64,000 nucleotides of DNA from contig JAYKYS010000002.1 of the NCBI GenBank assembly GCA_036924285.1, positions 48,437,501-48,501,500 on the forward strand, written 5' to 3'. The translations under genes and the position numbers were made by a program. The notes below the pieces were generated by a model, which made no database searches, was not told the DNA's origin, and was given only the letters and a program-made list of their open reading frames with translations. Each line of letters begins with the position of its first letter. Position 1 is the first letter of the stretch. Origin of the DNA: Asterella californica (taxonomy: Eukaryota; Streptophyta; Marchantiopsida; Marchantiales; Aytoniaceae). This document shows, piece after piece, positions 47,101 to 57,180 of the stretch.

Positions 47101-47756
47101 TTCCTAGGTAGACCGATTACACTCCGACAGCGAGTTGCAGCTGAGAAGACGCAGCGGGAAGCAGCGGAGGCTCGTGCACAGGAGATGCTAGCACATTTGG
47201 TGGAAGCGCTTCGGAAGAAGTTTAACTTCACCGCGGGTAGGAAGTTACTTACCTTGGCTAGAGGATGGGATAATGAGTCCAAGACGATGTTGGTGGAATG
47301 CAGGGAGAGCATGTTCAAGTACTTGGATCGGCAGATAGAGGGAGTGAAGACACTCTATGGTCTTCCCTCGCTTCCGACACCCGCAACTGCATCTTCTCAC
47401 TCTCCAGCACCATCGACTGGATCCGAGTTGGAGAAGGAGGAGTTCGACCTCGCTGTACACTTGGTAGTGACAGCGTTGGAAGCCGAGAAGACTCCGGAAG
47501 ACGTCTCGGAAGACAAGAAGACGAGCCGTCTTCCCAAGTATTCCGCGTGGAGGAAGCGACTTTCCCGGACCCCCATGAGGTCGCCATGGTCCCTAGTACC
47601 GAGCTGATGCTCCAGAAGAGTGAAGAAGCACCGGCGACTCCGCTTCCCAGAAGACGCTTCCGTCTTCCAAAGCAGAAGCCGAAGCCGAGGAAGCCGAAGC
47701 CGCAGCGACAGCAGGGTCAGCAAAGAGCGATGAGGAGGAAGCCACCTCAGTGACAC
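44179..47756 (+). pseudogene. Element B gag-like or transposon-associated protein, broken
   Basis: An ATG at 44179 opens a frame including LKELGLDFFLWDWNLADQRL. A TGA at 44395 (probably once a sense codon before WRRAFHMPKSEDRGYWFEKK) and a TAG at 44725 interrupt it. The same frame continues on either side: FLEAVWNEGVPINWGAYVHN, then LGSPARGHLTPFLCYLYIAM. Next come an acidic Ser/Glu-rich stretch, a TGA near 45,100, and after a frame change a long coiled coil (45,429-45,758) rich in E/K/R/A/Q. Solo LTR C cuts the coiled coil at REAAEAR. Removing it leaves the frame intact into AAEKTQREAAEARAQEMLAH (from about 47,134). The tail is basic (PKQKPKPRKPKPQRQQ). No catalytic domain is seen. I associate this type with bryophyte repeat families. 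The function is probably structural. Confidence 0.6.
45759..47129 (+). mobile_element. Solo LTR C (1,371 bp)
   Basis: The sequence from TGTCGCGCTACTTG to ACACTCCGACA begins with TG and ends with CA, with inverted TGTCG/CGACA tips. It is flanked by GCGA on both sides (45755-45758 and 47130-47133). It aligns along its whole length with 53,888-55,332. No internal retrotransposon sequence is attached, so it is a solo LTR left by recombination. It interrupts element B's coiled-coil frame precisely, which marks it as the youngest insertion in the nest. A GCGGCCGC site is conserved in both copies. Confidence 0.85.
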
Positions 47757-49476
47757 CCGAGGTAACTGCAGGGCTTCCTAGCTTATCAGAAGTCGCGTTA
47801 GGAGCTCCGATAGGAGCAGATCAGGTAGAGGTTGCCTCCGAGCAATCAGATTAGATAGTAACCGAAGTAACAAACTCCAAATTTAGTAGGATCGAACATG
47901 CTATCTTAAAGGTGGCAGTTTCCAGTGTAAAATTAGTTAGGATACCATGTGACAGCATAGGTAGCGTAGGAGCAACAAGGTGGATGGCTAATTAGGAAGG
48001 GGAACCGCTTGCATGTGGGGTGGCAACCTCCTGTCAGCGCCTCTCTCTCCCTGGTGGTCGTCTCCTCTGTTTCTCATGGCAGCGACATAAGTAGGATCGA
48101 AGAGTAGGAAATAGAGTTCTGTAGCTCTGCACAAACACCAACGTTTTACGGTGCAGACTCATAGCACATTAGACACATGACACACTACAGAGATCTGCAC
48201 ACAGATACAGATTCTACGGTGCAGACAGATTAGCTACGCTCGATGTTAGACTAAGGGAATTACACAAGAAGAAGTCTGCATTCTCTGGTTTTCAGCAGCG
48301 GCTTGGAGATGTAGGTGTAAGTGGTGGACAGTTTAGGAGCAGGGAATGGCATCCTCTTGCAGTCCTGTTGACTAGATTGGTGTGTCGAGGAGTAGGCGCA
48401 AGAAGTAGAGGGAGTGAGCTTCCCAATGTCATTGTGACTTCTTCTCGGGGAATGGATTGTGGATTTGAGTGCAGAAGCTTTGTTCATGTCTTCTGGGTGG
48501 TGGGTTTCCTTGAATTCGCTCCCAATTGTGCATGGGAAGTGTTTTTCTTGAGTGGCGGTGAATGTCAACAGTTGTGGGAGTGTAGTTTGGCTCGTCCAGT
48601 AGAGCACTTAGGATCTACGTACAGACGGTCGTATGGATAAGAGATCCCAGAAGACAGAGTAGTTGGAGCAGCAAAGAGAAGAAGAAAGAAGCCTTCTTCC
48701 CGCAACAGAAGACGACATCCTCGAGTAGAAGATGGTGCAACAGTACTCATGTTTGTTGTCTTCCTCCCCAAACTATTACAAGCAGGGATGGCTTGTTAGT
48801 CAGGATCCGGACTAGAAGCCTGTCGAAATCTTAATTTCTACTTTTCATCTTGTTTTCTCTTGTTTGGATTTTCTCTTCTTCCCCATCTTCTCCCATCTTC
48901 CCCATCTTCTTACCTTCTTCTAGTGAGCTTCCGAGATTTCTATTGAGCTTCCGTGAAGGTGAATGTCGTTGTAGTGCTGCAGGAAGACCGTTTCCGTAGG
49001 CAGAAGCCTGGGTAGGCTACTGGAGGCATACACCTTGTGATTGATCTAACCCGTTGGAATGTGAGTGTGAGAGTAAGGCGTAACAGCCGTGCTAGTTCAA
49101 CTTCTGCGAAGCAGGACAGTCTTTTGGAGGTGTGAGAAGTCAAGTTGAACCCCCAGAAGCCGAGAAATGCTTCCGGAAGACGGTGTTGAGAAGATCGGAA
49201 GAAGCAACCTGGAAGCAGGAAGATTGTCTTCCCGAGCTTCTCCGTGAATAGTTGTGTGATATTTTAGTTAGTAGTTGTTTGTTTAGATCTAGAGTACCTT
49301 TTGGCGTATCTGGAAGACGCGTGGTTTTGTGACAAGACGGGATTTTAGGCAAAATCCGTGTGTTTGTGTGTTTGAACAGATCTTAGAACTTAGAGCAGCG
49401 TTACTTGTGCAAATCCTCTGTGGGAACGATATCTTGTATACTAAATGAGCAAAAGGAGTAATCCTGCGTCACTACA
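47757..49476. other. Element B, 3' region
   Basis: No coding frame is supported. Near-repeats of ACGGTGCAGAC occur at about 48,149 and 48,217. GAAGAC-type words continue to about 49,320, and the terminal 150 bp have LTR-end character. Confidence 0.45.
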
Positions 49477-49741
49477 AGTAGCTATCACAAGCTATACATA
49501 ACCAACTAGAACTCTAACAAATCCAAAAGAGCAAAAACCGTAGTGAATGAACCGAAAAGACCTATGTGGATCTTCAGATGTAGATAGGTTCTTCCTTCCT
49601 AACACCATGAGCCTCGAGAGCTTTCAGATCTGGCTCTCGACGGTTGAGATATCTCTAAATTTTTTCGCAAGTGACCGAACCTCCAAAAACTCATCCATGT
49701 GATTTGAACCACGTATATCTGCAGAATGGACCGCCTGATCA
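49477..49741 (-). mobile_element. Element A, left LTR, inner piece
   Basis: This resumes the match to A's right LTR (about 52,376-52,674), beginning with the duplicated AGTAG. Shared blocks include GAATGAACC, GATAGGTTCTTCCTTC versus GATAGGATCTTCCTTC, and GACCGCCTGATC versus GACCGCATGATC. On the minus strand the LTR begins near TGATCAGGCGGTCC. Confidence 0.7.
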
Positions 49742-50385
49742 ACCAAAGAGTGGACCGACATGCACACCGTCTTGTCATCCTACTTTCCATCTAAGTCAAC
49801 CTCATCCTTAAGTTTGCAACATGATTGACACTTGAAGTTGCAATTCTGTCATGAGTTTTCTTGGATCTATGCTCATCTATCCTCTTCTCAGTCTTCATCC
49901 ATTCGCTTGTCTTGAGTCACCCCCTCTAAATCTATCAATATGCGTTCGAAGACATAGAATGAATAATCCATCATACTCTATAAACACCTCTCATCCACCT
50001 AGTTGAACCTCATCATCGAGGTTTATGACTCTAATGTAGTAATAGACATCATTTGTCATCCCAATCATCACCATATATCCTGATTGTAATCTTAAACCTC
50101 GAACCAATCATCAATCAACATATCTCTCTTCTTCTTTTTGCTTTTTGAAAAATTCATATTTCTACAACCAAAATCCTCAACTTCAACTATTATTGCCTTG
50201 CTGTACAATGATATCCTCCTCAAACATCATCCTCCCTTATCTTTTCTTCTGAAAACTTGTACAATCTCCCAAGCATCGTCCTCCAATCCTAATTACCTTA
50301 AGCAATGACTTTTTCTCTTTTAAGCCATCCATACTCATCATCTTATACGCGAAGACTCTTGTGAAATGATCTTAATCTTCGCATC
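49742..50385. other. Element A, 3' internal non-coding part
   Basis: This is pyrimidine-rich DNA (purine-rich on the sense, minus strand) between the gag pseudogene and the 3' LTR. No pol gene is present. Confidence 0.5.
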
Positions 50386-51670
50386 CTAGATGCGCTCCTC
50401 CCAACATCTCTTCATATCCATCCTCATCCCAATATATGATTGTTGTTTACCTGCAATCAGATTACTCATGTCTATTGTTTGCCCCTTAACCATCTCCTTC
50501 GGTTGTGAAGAACTGCTCTCCATTGTCAGATCGGGAGAAACCGTCTCTTCTTGAACCTTCTCCTCCCAAGTCTGCTTCTCGAAAGAAGTCTCTTTTCTTA
50601 TATCCTCATGTTTCCTCTGCATCATGGATGCACTATCCAACTCGAGCTCGTTTGGTCTTACGTGCTAGTCCAAATCATCCCTATGAAGATAATGCTCAAT
50701 CTCCTCCATCCTAGCACCATAGCTTTTAGCTTTGATAGCTATGATTGTATGTGCTACAAAGTAATCATCGAGCAACTTCTTCATCCCTCCTTTACCAACG
50801 TTGGCTTGAAGGAGAGTACATGCACTTATGAATAGAATCTTTCCATCCTCCCAAGCAATAATCTCTTGTTGCAAAGACTCTGCAAAGTCCACGCATTCCT
50901 CTCATTGATGGTCAATATCATCACACCACATACATCAATGTACTTGAGCTGGTTTGGGTACAAGCTCCGTCTCAGTTGATAATCTCTTATTCTTCAACCT
51001 AGTAACCTTAGCTTGCAGATCTTGCATCTTTTGCCATAAGTCTTCGATGGTTAGAACCTCCTTCTCTACAATCCCAAGTGGAGGTTGAAACTCAAGTACT
51101 ACAAAAATTGGTGTGGTAGTCAGGGATACATGTGTCAATCTTGTGATCTTTTCTCTTGTATGTCTCTGTTTGACAAAAAGCTCAACCGTTTCTTGCACAA
51201 CCTCCTAAGTCCTTGTCAATCCTTCTTCTTTCTCTCCATCCTCCAGAAGTAATTCCAACCGTTCTTTCCATGGTTCATCAACAGCTTGAAGAAGCAACTT
51301 TGTCTTGTAGGTCTCCAAGATTAGCTTCTCCACCGGAGAAAGTTGAGAAAATTGTCTCTCGAACTTCCTTAACAGTATCATAAGTTGTAAACCTTTGTTA
51401 GGTTGGTTGACCCATCCCAAAAACGATTTTTTGATTATTTGATCTGAGGTTTCCAAGAAATATTCCTCCATCAACACTTGTGAAAACGTACTCCAGTTCC
51501 TCCCAAAGCACTTCGCTAGACCTTTCACATGTTCCCTTATTCTCAAGCACCACAGCGAGTTCAAAAGTCTGGCCATCTGTTCTCTGATACTTGATCCAAA
51601 TTCATCTCGGCTTACAACATCTCAAGTATTTTGAGATGTCTCTTTCATCAAACATATCGATGTTATCGAT
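50386..51670 (-). pseudogene. Retrotransposon gag pseudogene with CCHC knuckle (element A)
   Basis: A single minus-strand frame broken by a few stops runs from about 51,600 to 50,386. It contains a retrotransposon gag-type helical region: IREHVKGLAKCFGRNWSTF, then EEYFLETSDQIIKKSFLGWV, then LLRKFERQFSQLSPVEKL. A coiled linker follows (IEDLWQKMQDLQAKVTRLKN). Next is a zinc knuckle CMWCDDIDHQ-stop-EEC, i.e. Cys-x2-Cys-x4-His-x4-Cys with a stop in the final spacer, then NVGKGGMKKLLDDY. The start (FDERDISKYLRCCKPR) is in another frame. This matches gag-like proteins common in bryophyte genomes. No protease, reverse transcriptase or integrase follows, so A was non-autonomous or internally deleted. 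Confidence 0.7.
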
Positions 51671-52207
51671 CACTCTCTGAAGCACCTTCGTCCTCAAAGT
51701 CTCCTTTTGTTGCTTTCTTTTCTCTTGTCGTAAAAACAAAGTGAAGGCTTGTAACAATCATACAATTGTTGCATCCAACTGCATCCTTGGTATCTCCTAT
51801 GATCCGTTCATCTTGTCCATAGTCATGGCTCGTCCCTTCCTCTTATGATCCTAAACCTTCATATCCATCATCCTAGGTTCACAACATCCTCCCGAACAAT
51901 CGTATACATCTTCATATTCGTTCATGATTTTTTATCTCTTCTTTCAAGTTCCAACACACAAAAATCTCCAACCCGGACCTTCACATCAAGTTCACTATCG
52001 TTATCATATCAGTTTTACGTGTAGATTGTTCAAGAAAATATGAGATTCATGACTATGAAAATATCATGTGTTGAACAGAGACAAGAAAGAGAGAAAAACC
52101 ACGAGAACAAGCTCCGCAAGATATACCAACTCTCACTTTATGTACACTCTCGTTTCTTTCTCTCTAAGAACACAAAATTGAGAAATAGATCTGAGTAGTT
52201 CCTAATA
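51671..52207. other. Element A, 5' leader (minus-strand sense)
   Basis: Non-coding sequence lies between A's 5' LTR and its gag pseudogene. No convincing tRNA primer-binding site was found. Confidence 0.4.
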
Positions 52208-52674
52208 TGCACCCAACTTCCTAAAACGAGCCTATGAAATCTAATCTATATCTAAAACTACCAAAGCATAGCTCAAAGCAAAAGAAACATCCTTTTGCTA
52301 ACAAAAAACTTTACACCGATATCACACGATTCAAACCTAGTTCAAACAACATCTATGTACAAGCCCTTAGCTAAAGCTAGATACCACAAGCCGTACATAA
52401 TCAATGTACGGCTAGAATTTTAACGAATCCAAAATAATTAAAATCGTAGCGAATGAACCAAAAGAGACCTATCAGGGAACTTTCTTCTTTCATCAAATGA
52501 TCTTCACATGTCGATAGGATCTTCCTTCATGACTCTGGTGACCTCAAGATTTGACTTCCGACAGCCGATATAACTTCAATTTTTGGTCGTGAGTGATCGA
52601 ACTTCGAAAAACTCCTCTTTGTGGCTTAAAACCACATATATTCGTAAAATAGACCGCATGATCTAAGATCTGTC
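52208..52674 (-). mobile_element. Element A, right LTR (5' LTR in sense orientation)
   Basis: This copy of about 467 bp aligns to the split left LTR (42,028-42,193 plus 49,477-49,741). Divergence is substantial, so element A is old. The ends are approximate: the expected TG/CA tips are clearer in the left copy, and no target duplication around A could be read. Confidence 0.7.
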
Positions 52675-53887
52675 TTCTTTGGTGGATAGATTTGGTTAGT
52701 CAAAATCGAACGAGATCCGAAACAAGCTGTCTGGAGTTCCCTTAGTAAAATCACGAAAGAAATTTGGTCGTAAGAAGCAAAAAATTGATGTAAACCGTTC
52801 TCTTATTACTCAACTCCACTCACAACGCAGAACACAACAGACTGATCTATGTGCGTACATAAGGACTCTTTGATCGCGTAGGCACAAGAACAAAGAGCTT
52901 GGCTCACCGATCACAAAGAACAATCCAATTTCAAGTCACAAGCGAATGAAAAAATTGACGTAAGTGCTTTCATGCGAGTCAATTTCTCAGTGCGCATCTT
53001 CCAAATTGTTTGATGAAACTTCATATCATCTTCAATTTCTTGAAGAACTCATCGTTCTGGTCTCGATGGATCCAAGGACGACAAGTTTGGACTCCAGAAC
53101 GGTCCAACTCTTCTTCATAGGTCACTGACGTACTCCAAATCTCCTTCCTTACGTCCTAATTTCTCCTAGAACACATCTTACGATCCGTCTCTTCATGAAC
53201 AATCTTAAGCAGGGCGTAACTTGCACAAATCTGAACTCAATGACATCTTGTGCACATGCATTGGACCTCTCAATCTCCCATACCGTCCGTCCATAAATAC
53301 AAGCTAACCTCTTAACCCCCTTGACATCAGTCACAGTGCGTGAAGTTTTTCCAGTATTCTCAAGCAGCCCCCTTGCACCCTTAGTATAGCGCACGGAACA
53401 GCAAATATCCAATCAACATCGGTGAGCTAAGGCTTAGCTTGATTTCTCATCTTTCAAACCTCATAACGTCATCATTAAATGCTCAAATGAAACAAATGAA
53501 GTGCCTTTGGGAACTTAACAACGAGCTCTACCACTTGGTGCAGTGAAAGGCGAGATCCGAGATAGATCAAATGGTCGTTATTTCTCTCCATGAACGTCTT
53601 TGGAGCAAAAATATAGAACCTCAAAATAAAGTTTTCAAGTAAGAGTCGGTCCACGACGCGACAACGTATCATCTGAGCGAGAAGAGTAAAGGATGCACAC
53701 ACAATATCAAGAGTGATATACACTACAATGTGGAGATAACTCAACCACAAAAGACAAGAAAATGTTCACAAGTGAGAAGACGGTGCTATTAAATGTGATG
53801 ACAAGAATAGATGTAAACCAAGAAATTGTCTCGAACGTTGTCGTGATGTGAATCATTAGACATAATAAATGATTCACTGATCACTGC
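52675..53887. other. Spacer between element A and LTR C2
   Basis: Open frames on the minus strand at 53,149-53,412 and 53,475-53,750 lack any recognised domain. Probably transposon-derived. Confidence 0.4.
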
Positions 53888-55332
53888 TGTCGCGTTACTT
53901 GGCGCATGTTACTTCTACTCCGACACTTGATGTTTAGTAGTTTTAGAAGCTAGCTTTGTACTGTTCTTAGTCTTTACGCTTATGGTTGACACCTCTTGTA
54001 TATGGTGTTAACTCTGTCACTTATTTTAAGTCCTAGTAGGTTGGTAGTATGTTATTTATCTTGTTCAAGCATTCGTACGCTTGTGCAAGTGAATTCATAC
54101 TTATCTATGATATTCAATGTACATGACTTAGATTTGCCATGTAGATAGGGTTTAAGTTCATGGGTTGTACCTACGTGTTGCCCATGCACGCTTTTAGCTG
54201 GTTTTAGTTTACTTTCAGGGCTATGTGTCGTTCTAAGTAGTCTAGTTTATACGCTGACACTTTAGGGGACTTGACGTGGTAGTCTATGAGTGGAATTAAA
54301 TAACCACATGGTTTAAGGCACAAAAAGACAACCAAATGGAGCTATGGACTCTCATTGGTTCATTTTTGTCTTTTGTGTAACTCTAAGTTTAGAAACAGAG
54401 GTCTAAAGGAGCGTTCGAGCAATTGGTGTGGGTATTGTGAAATCTGAGAGCACAGGGAGATAGAGCTCGTCAAGCCAAGCACTTTCAGTGAAATTCTTGA
54501 TCGATTTGGATCAATAAACAAGGAGTTATGCCCAATTGAAGTTCGGATTGTGCCAAAACTGCATCACTTTTGTCGATTTTGGGGTTTTCGGTGTCAATTG
54601 CAGCAGAATTGAGGAAATCGCTTCAAAACTTCGTGGTCGCGTTCATTGTCAAGAGGGCTATGACTGTCCAAAAAATTTCAAATCATTTGAGTGACTGAGT
54701 AATTCAGGGCGGCCGCTAAAGCAGAGGGGGTCTGAAAAGCTCTTAATCTAGAGCAGCGACTTCAGAGAAGGAGATCTGGAGTTCTGTGTACAGCCAGGAG
54801 ACCCAACTTCACAGGAGTGTTCAGCAAGCTGTGTACTACAAATCTTGTAAGAAATTTCCAAAGTGATCGAGCCAATTCTCTGTTCTAGGTCGAAATAGCT
54901 GTCTGGGTATCAGAAATTGCCGTAATTTCTCTACTCAGAAAGTTTCTACTCATATCTTAGTGCTCTGAATTGGTCTGAAGCTGAAACTTCGTATGTGTAT
55001 CCAGTAGGACCTCATTAACATGTAGGAGGAGTTCTGAAGTCTGAACCTTCACATATTTCTCAATCTTGAGTGTCAAAGTTCGTCATCTGATCTTATCATT
55101 GCTAGTTAAGCCTGAACTTTGCTTCCTGAACATATCAGAAGAGCCAAGAGACTTATATGAGTGTTTTTCAGTATCACCTTGAGACCTGAAGCCTATCCTT
55201 TGAGTAAACCAGCCACAGCCTGAAGCCCAACGCTTCCCTGAGTAGATTGAACACAACCTTCAAGCTCAACCTTCTGGCTGTGAAGGTTGAGCCAGAAGGT
55301 TCGCCCTTCCCAGGAAGACTCTCAACCCGACA
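53888..55332 (+). mobile_element. Solo LTR C, second copy
   Basis: The sequence runs from TGTCGCGTTACTTGG to CAACCCGACA, aligned end to end with 45,759-47,129. It is about 75 bp longer, partly because of an inverted duplication at 55,268-55,301. The 5-bp flanks ACTGC and ACGTC match imperfectly, so the target duplication has decayed or this is one end of a rearranged element. The two LTRs are in direct orientation, but the DNA between them belongs to other elements, so they are not a pair. Confidence 0.8.
55268..55301. repeat. Perfect 12-bp hairpin near the end of LTR C2
   Basis: AACCTTCTGGCT (55268-55279) pairs with AGCCAGAAGGTT (55290-55301) across a 10-nt loop, which itself repeats GAAGGTTG. 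The structure is absent from LTR C copy 1. Confidence 0.75.
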
Positions 55333-55502
55333 ACGTCAAGCATTATATGAACCACCGAGCAGCTAAACTTGTCATCAGCATGCACAGATCTGGAGTTTTG
55401 AAATGTGAACAGACATTGTGATACTAGAGGGTCAAGAGGGAAGGATTCTTTGAAGTCTTTTTATGTCCCGTTGGAGGTTTAATAGACTATGGAGTTATAT
55501 TC

Positions 55503-55853
55503 ACAAAAATTTCTTTGAGGACACCTCCACTAGGTTTGTTGTGCTTGATTATATTTTTCTTAATGATATATTATTTGATCACACTGTTGACTGAATATCT
55601 ATTGTAAAACCAGTCAGTTTGTTAGTCAGTGACATGACATGTCAGAATGTACATCTGAGCCTTTTGAGGTTATATATCGTATGGCATGTATTTTATTGTC
55701 AAAATAAATTTAATGATAGAGGTGTTTAATCAATGGTAAAAAAAATGAAATGATAAAAAATGAAAAAGTGAATGGATTTATTGTCGACATCGTGAAGAAA
55801 GGTGTGATAAAACATAACTAAGCTACTTGGTGTGTGATCTAGAAAATTTCGGG
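55503..55853. mobile_element. Phased-TIR MITE, copy 4 (degraded)
   Basis: Left-arm motif remnants start at 55514, 55544 (CTTGATTATA) and 55574 (TTTGATCACAC). Right-arm remnants end near 55812 and 55842 (GTGTGATCTAG). All are spaced 30 bp. The motif is worn but the spacing and total length of about 350 bp agree with the other copies. Confidence 0.6.
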
Positions 55854-56817
55854 TTATGTTCATTAAATGTAAAGTATACGATTACACTATTATTGGGAAG
55901 CATGCATATTCACCCTCTTCCAAGTTCGGAAGAGAGGGAATATACATACCTTTTAATGTATGTCTTTATCCTTCCTCTTGGAAGGGTTAGGTAATATACT
56001 AAAGTTATTAAATAATTTAAAAAAAGAATTAGGTAATACACTAAAGTTATTAAATAATTTATTATTAGTACAGAAGACTATACTTATAGTAGAAATGGTT
56101 ACTTTTCATCTCACTGCGCTTCTAGGTTTTTTCTCTTCCCATAGTTCACGTGTTACGGTCAGCTCAGAAGTTGAACTGACTACGTTTATATGTTCTTTCC
56201 AAAGTTCATACGTTACAATCTCAAGACTATTTAAATTTAGTAGATTAAATTTAGATGTTTAAATATACATATAGATTTTTTTGGATCTTGTTGTGCTTCC
56301 GTGCAGTAAGTAAACATTGCGCACGAAAAATCTTTACTTTTTCTGATTAAATTGTTCATGTACAGCAAATCACTTCAAACCCTTTCTCATCCATTCTTCA
56401 CTTTGGATATAGCACCTTTCACACGCATCTGTCGTATCCTGGTCAGTATTTGTTTTTCCTACATATTAATTTGTTCTTTCCCGTCCATTTCCCCAAACAT
56501 CACTTTGGATGCATATATGCAGTAACTACAGTTGAGAGTACTAAGGGCTTAGAGTAATAAGAATAAAACGCTGGATACCCAAACCACCGGACTTCACATC
56601 GCAGGTTTATAAGTGGAGGGCACTTGTGTCTTCCATATACGAAAACGGAGATGTTTTAAAGGATAAACGGGAAGATACCAAGCAAGGTTATGACCGAAGT
56701 GAAGAGCACTCAGGAGTAAGTCACACGCAGTAAACTCCGGATCAGTAAACTTCAGTAAACTCCGGATCCCCTCCGTATAGTACTGATTCGTCTCCCGTAC
56801 GTTGATTACTTAATTTT
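55854..56817. other. Intergenic DNA
   Basis: A short duplication, TTAGGTAATA-CACTAAAGTTATTAAATAATTT, occurs twice with one substitution at about 55,988 and 56,030. A 100-codon frame at 55,960-56,262 (+) overlaps it and has no domain. Confidence 0.5.
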
Positions 56818-57180
56818 TCAGAAATTTGCTTGATCATACCCCCAATAGGTTCCGTGAGCTTGATCATACCCCTCTTAACGTTTTCTGGCTTGATCACACC
56901 CCTGACTGGCAAACCAGTCACTTTATGATGTTATTCAGATGTGAGACTGCACATATGAGAGGAATGAGAATATAGAGAGTCTAACGCGTCCTTAATGTCA
57001 AATATTTAAATTACAGTGATATTTAGTCGAGGTTGAAAGTACTAAATGATAAACCGACAGATAAGATGATTGGTTCGATAGTCAATAATCCGTCAAGGGT
57101 ATGATCAAGCAACCAAACGTTAAGAGGGGTATGATCAAGCTCACGGAAAGTACTGGGGGTATGAACAAGCAAATTTCTGC
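56818..57180. mobile_element. Phased-TIR MITE, copy 5 (best preserved)
   Basis: The element is 363 bp with terminal inverted repeats of about 85 bp. Left motifs CTTGATCATACCCC start at 56829, 56859 and 56889. Right motifs ending TATGATCAAG or TATGAACAAG end at 57109, 57139 and 57169. All six are at exact 30-bp steps. The tips are CAGAAATTTGC and GCAAATTTCTG. TTAATTTT flanks both sides (56810-56817 and 57181-57188); with one more base it reads CTTAATTTT on both. An 8- or 9-bp target duplication fits hAT-like or MULE-like transposons respectively. The 190-bp centre is AT-rich and non-coding. Confidence 0.85.

Larger units (their letters stand above)
42194..49476 (+). mobile_element. Element B: 7.3-kb GAAGAC-rich insertion in A's LTR
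   Basis: The insertion begins TGTGGTGCCC and ends GCGTCACTACA. It is flanked by an exact 5-bp duplication AGTAG at 42189-42193 and 49477-49481. TG...CA ends plus a 5-bp duplication are the signature of LTR retrotransposon integration. Comparison with A's intact right LTR confirms that it split A's left LTR. I could not find a matching LTR pair inside B, so the class is inferred from its ends. Near the 3' end, CTCTGTGGGAACGATATC resembles a word found near the 3' ends of plant LTRs. B carries a coiled-coil pseudogene, is full of GAAGAC/GTCTTC words, and contains solo LTR C. It is younger than A and older than C. Confidence 0.75.

Noticed and set aside
42194..49476. Element B as a CACTA (En/Spm) transposon
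   Set aside because: CACTACA occurs at its right end, but a CACTA element would start with CACTA on the left and end with TAGTG on the right, with a 3-bp duplication. Here the ends are TG...CA with a 5-bp duplication.
45759..55332. The two LTR C copies as a pair bounding one retrotransposon
   Set aside because: They are in direct orientation, but the intervening DNA is the 3' part of element B, parts of element A and a spacer, and copy 1 has its own target duplication.
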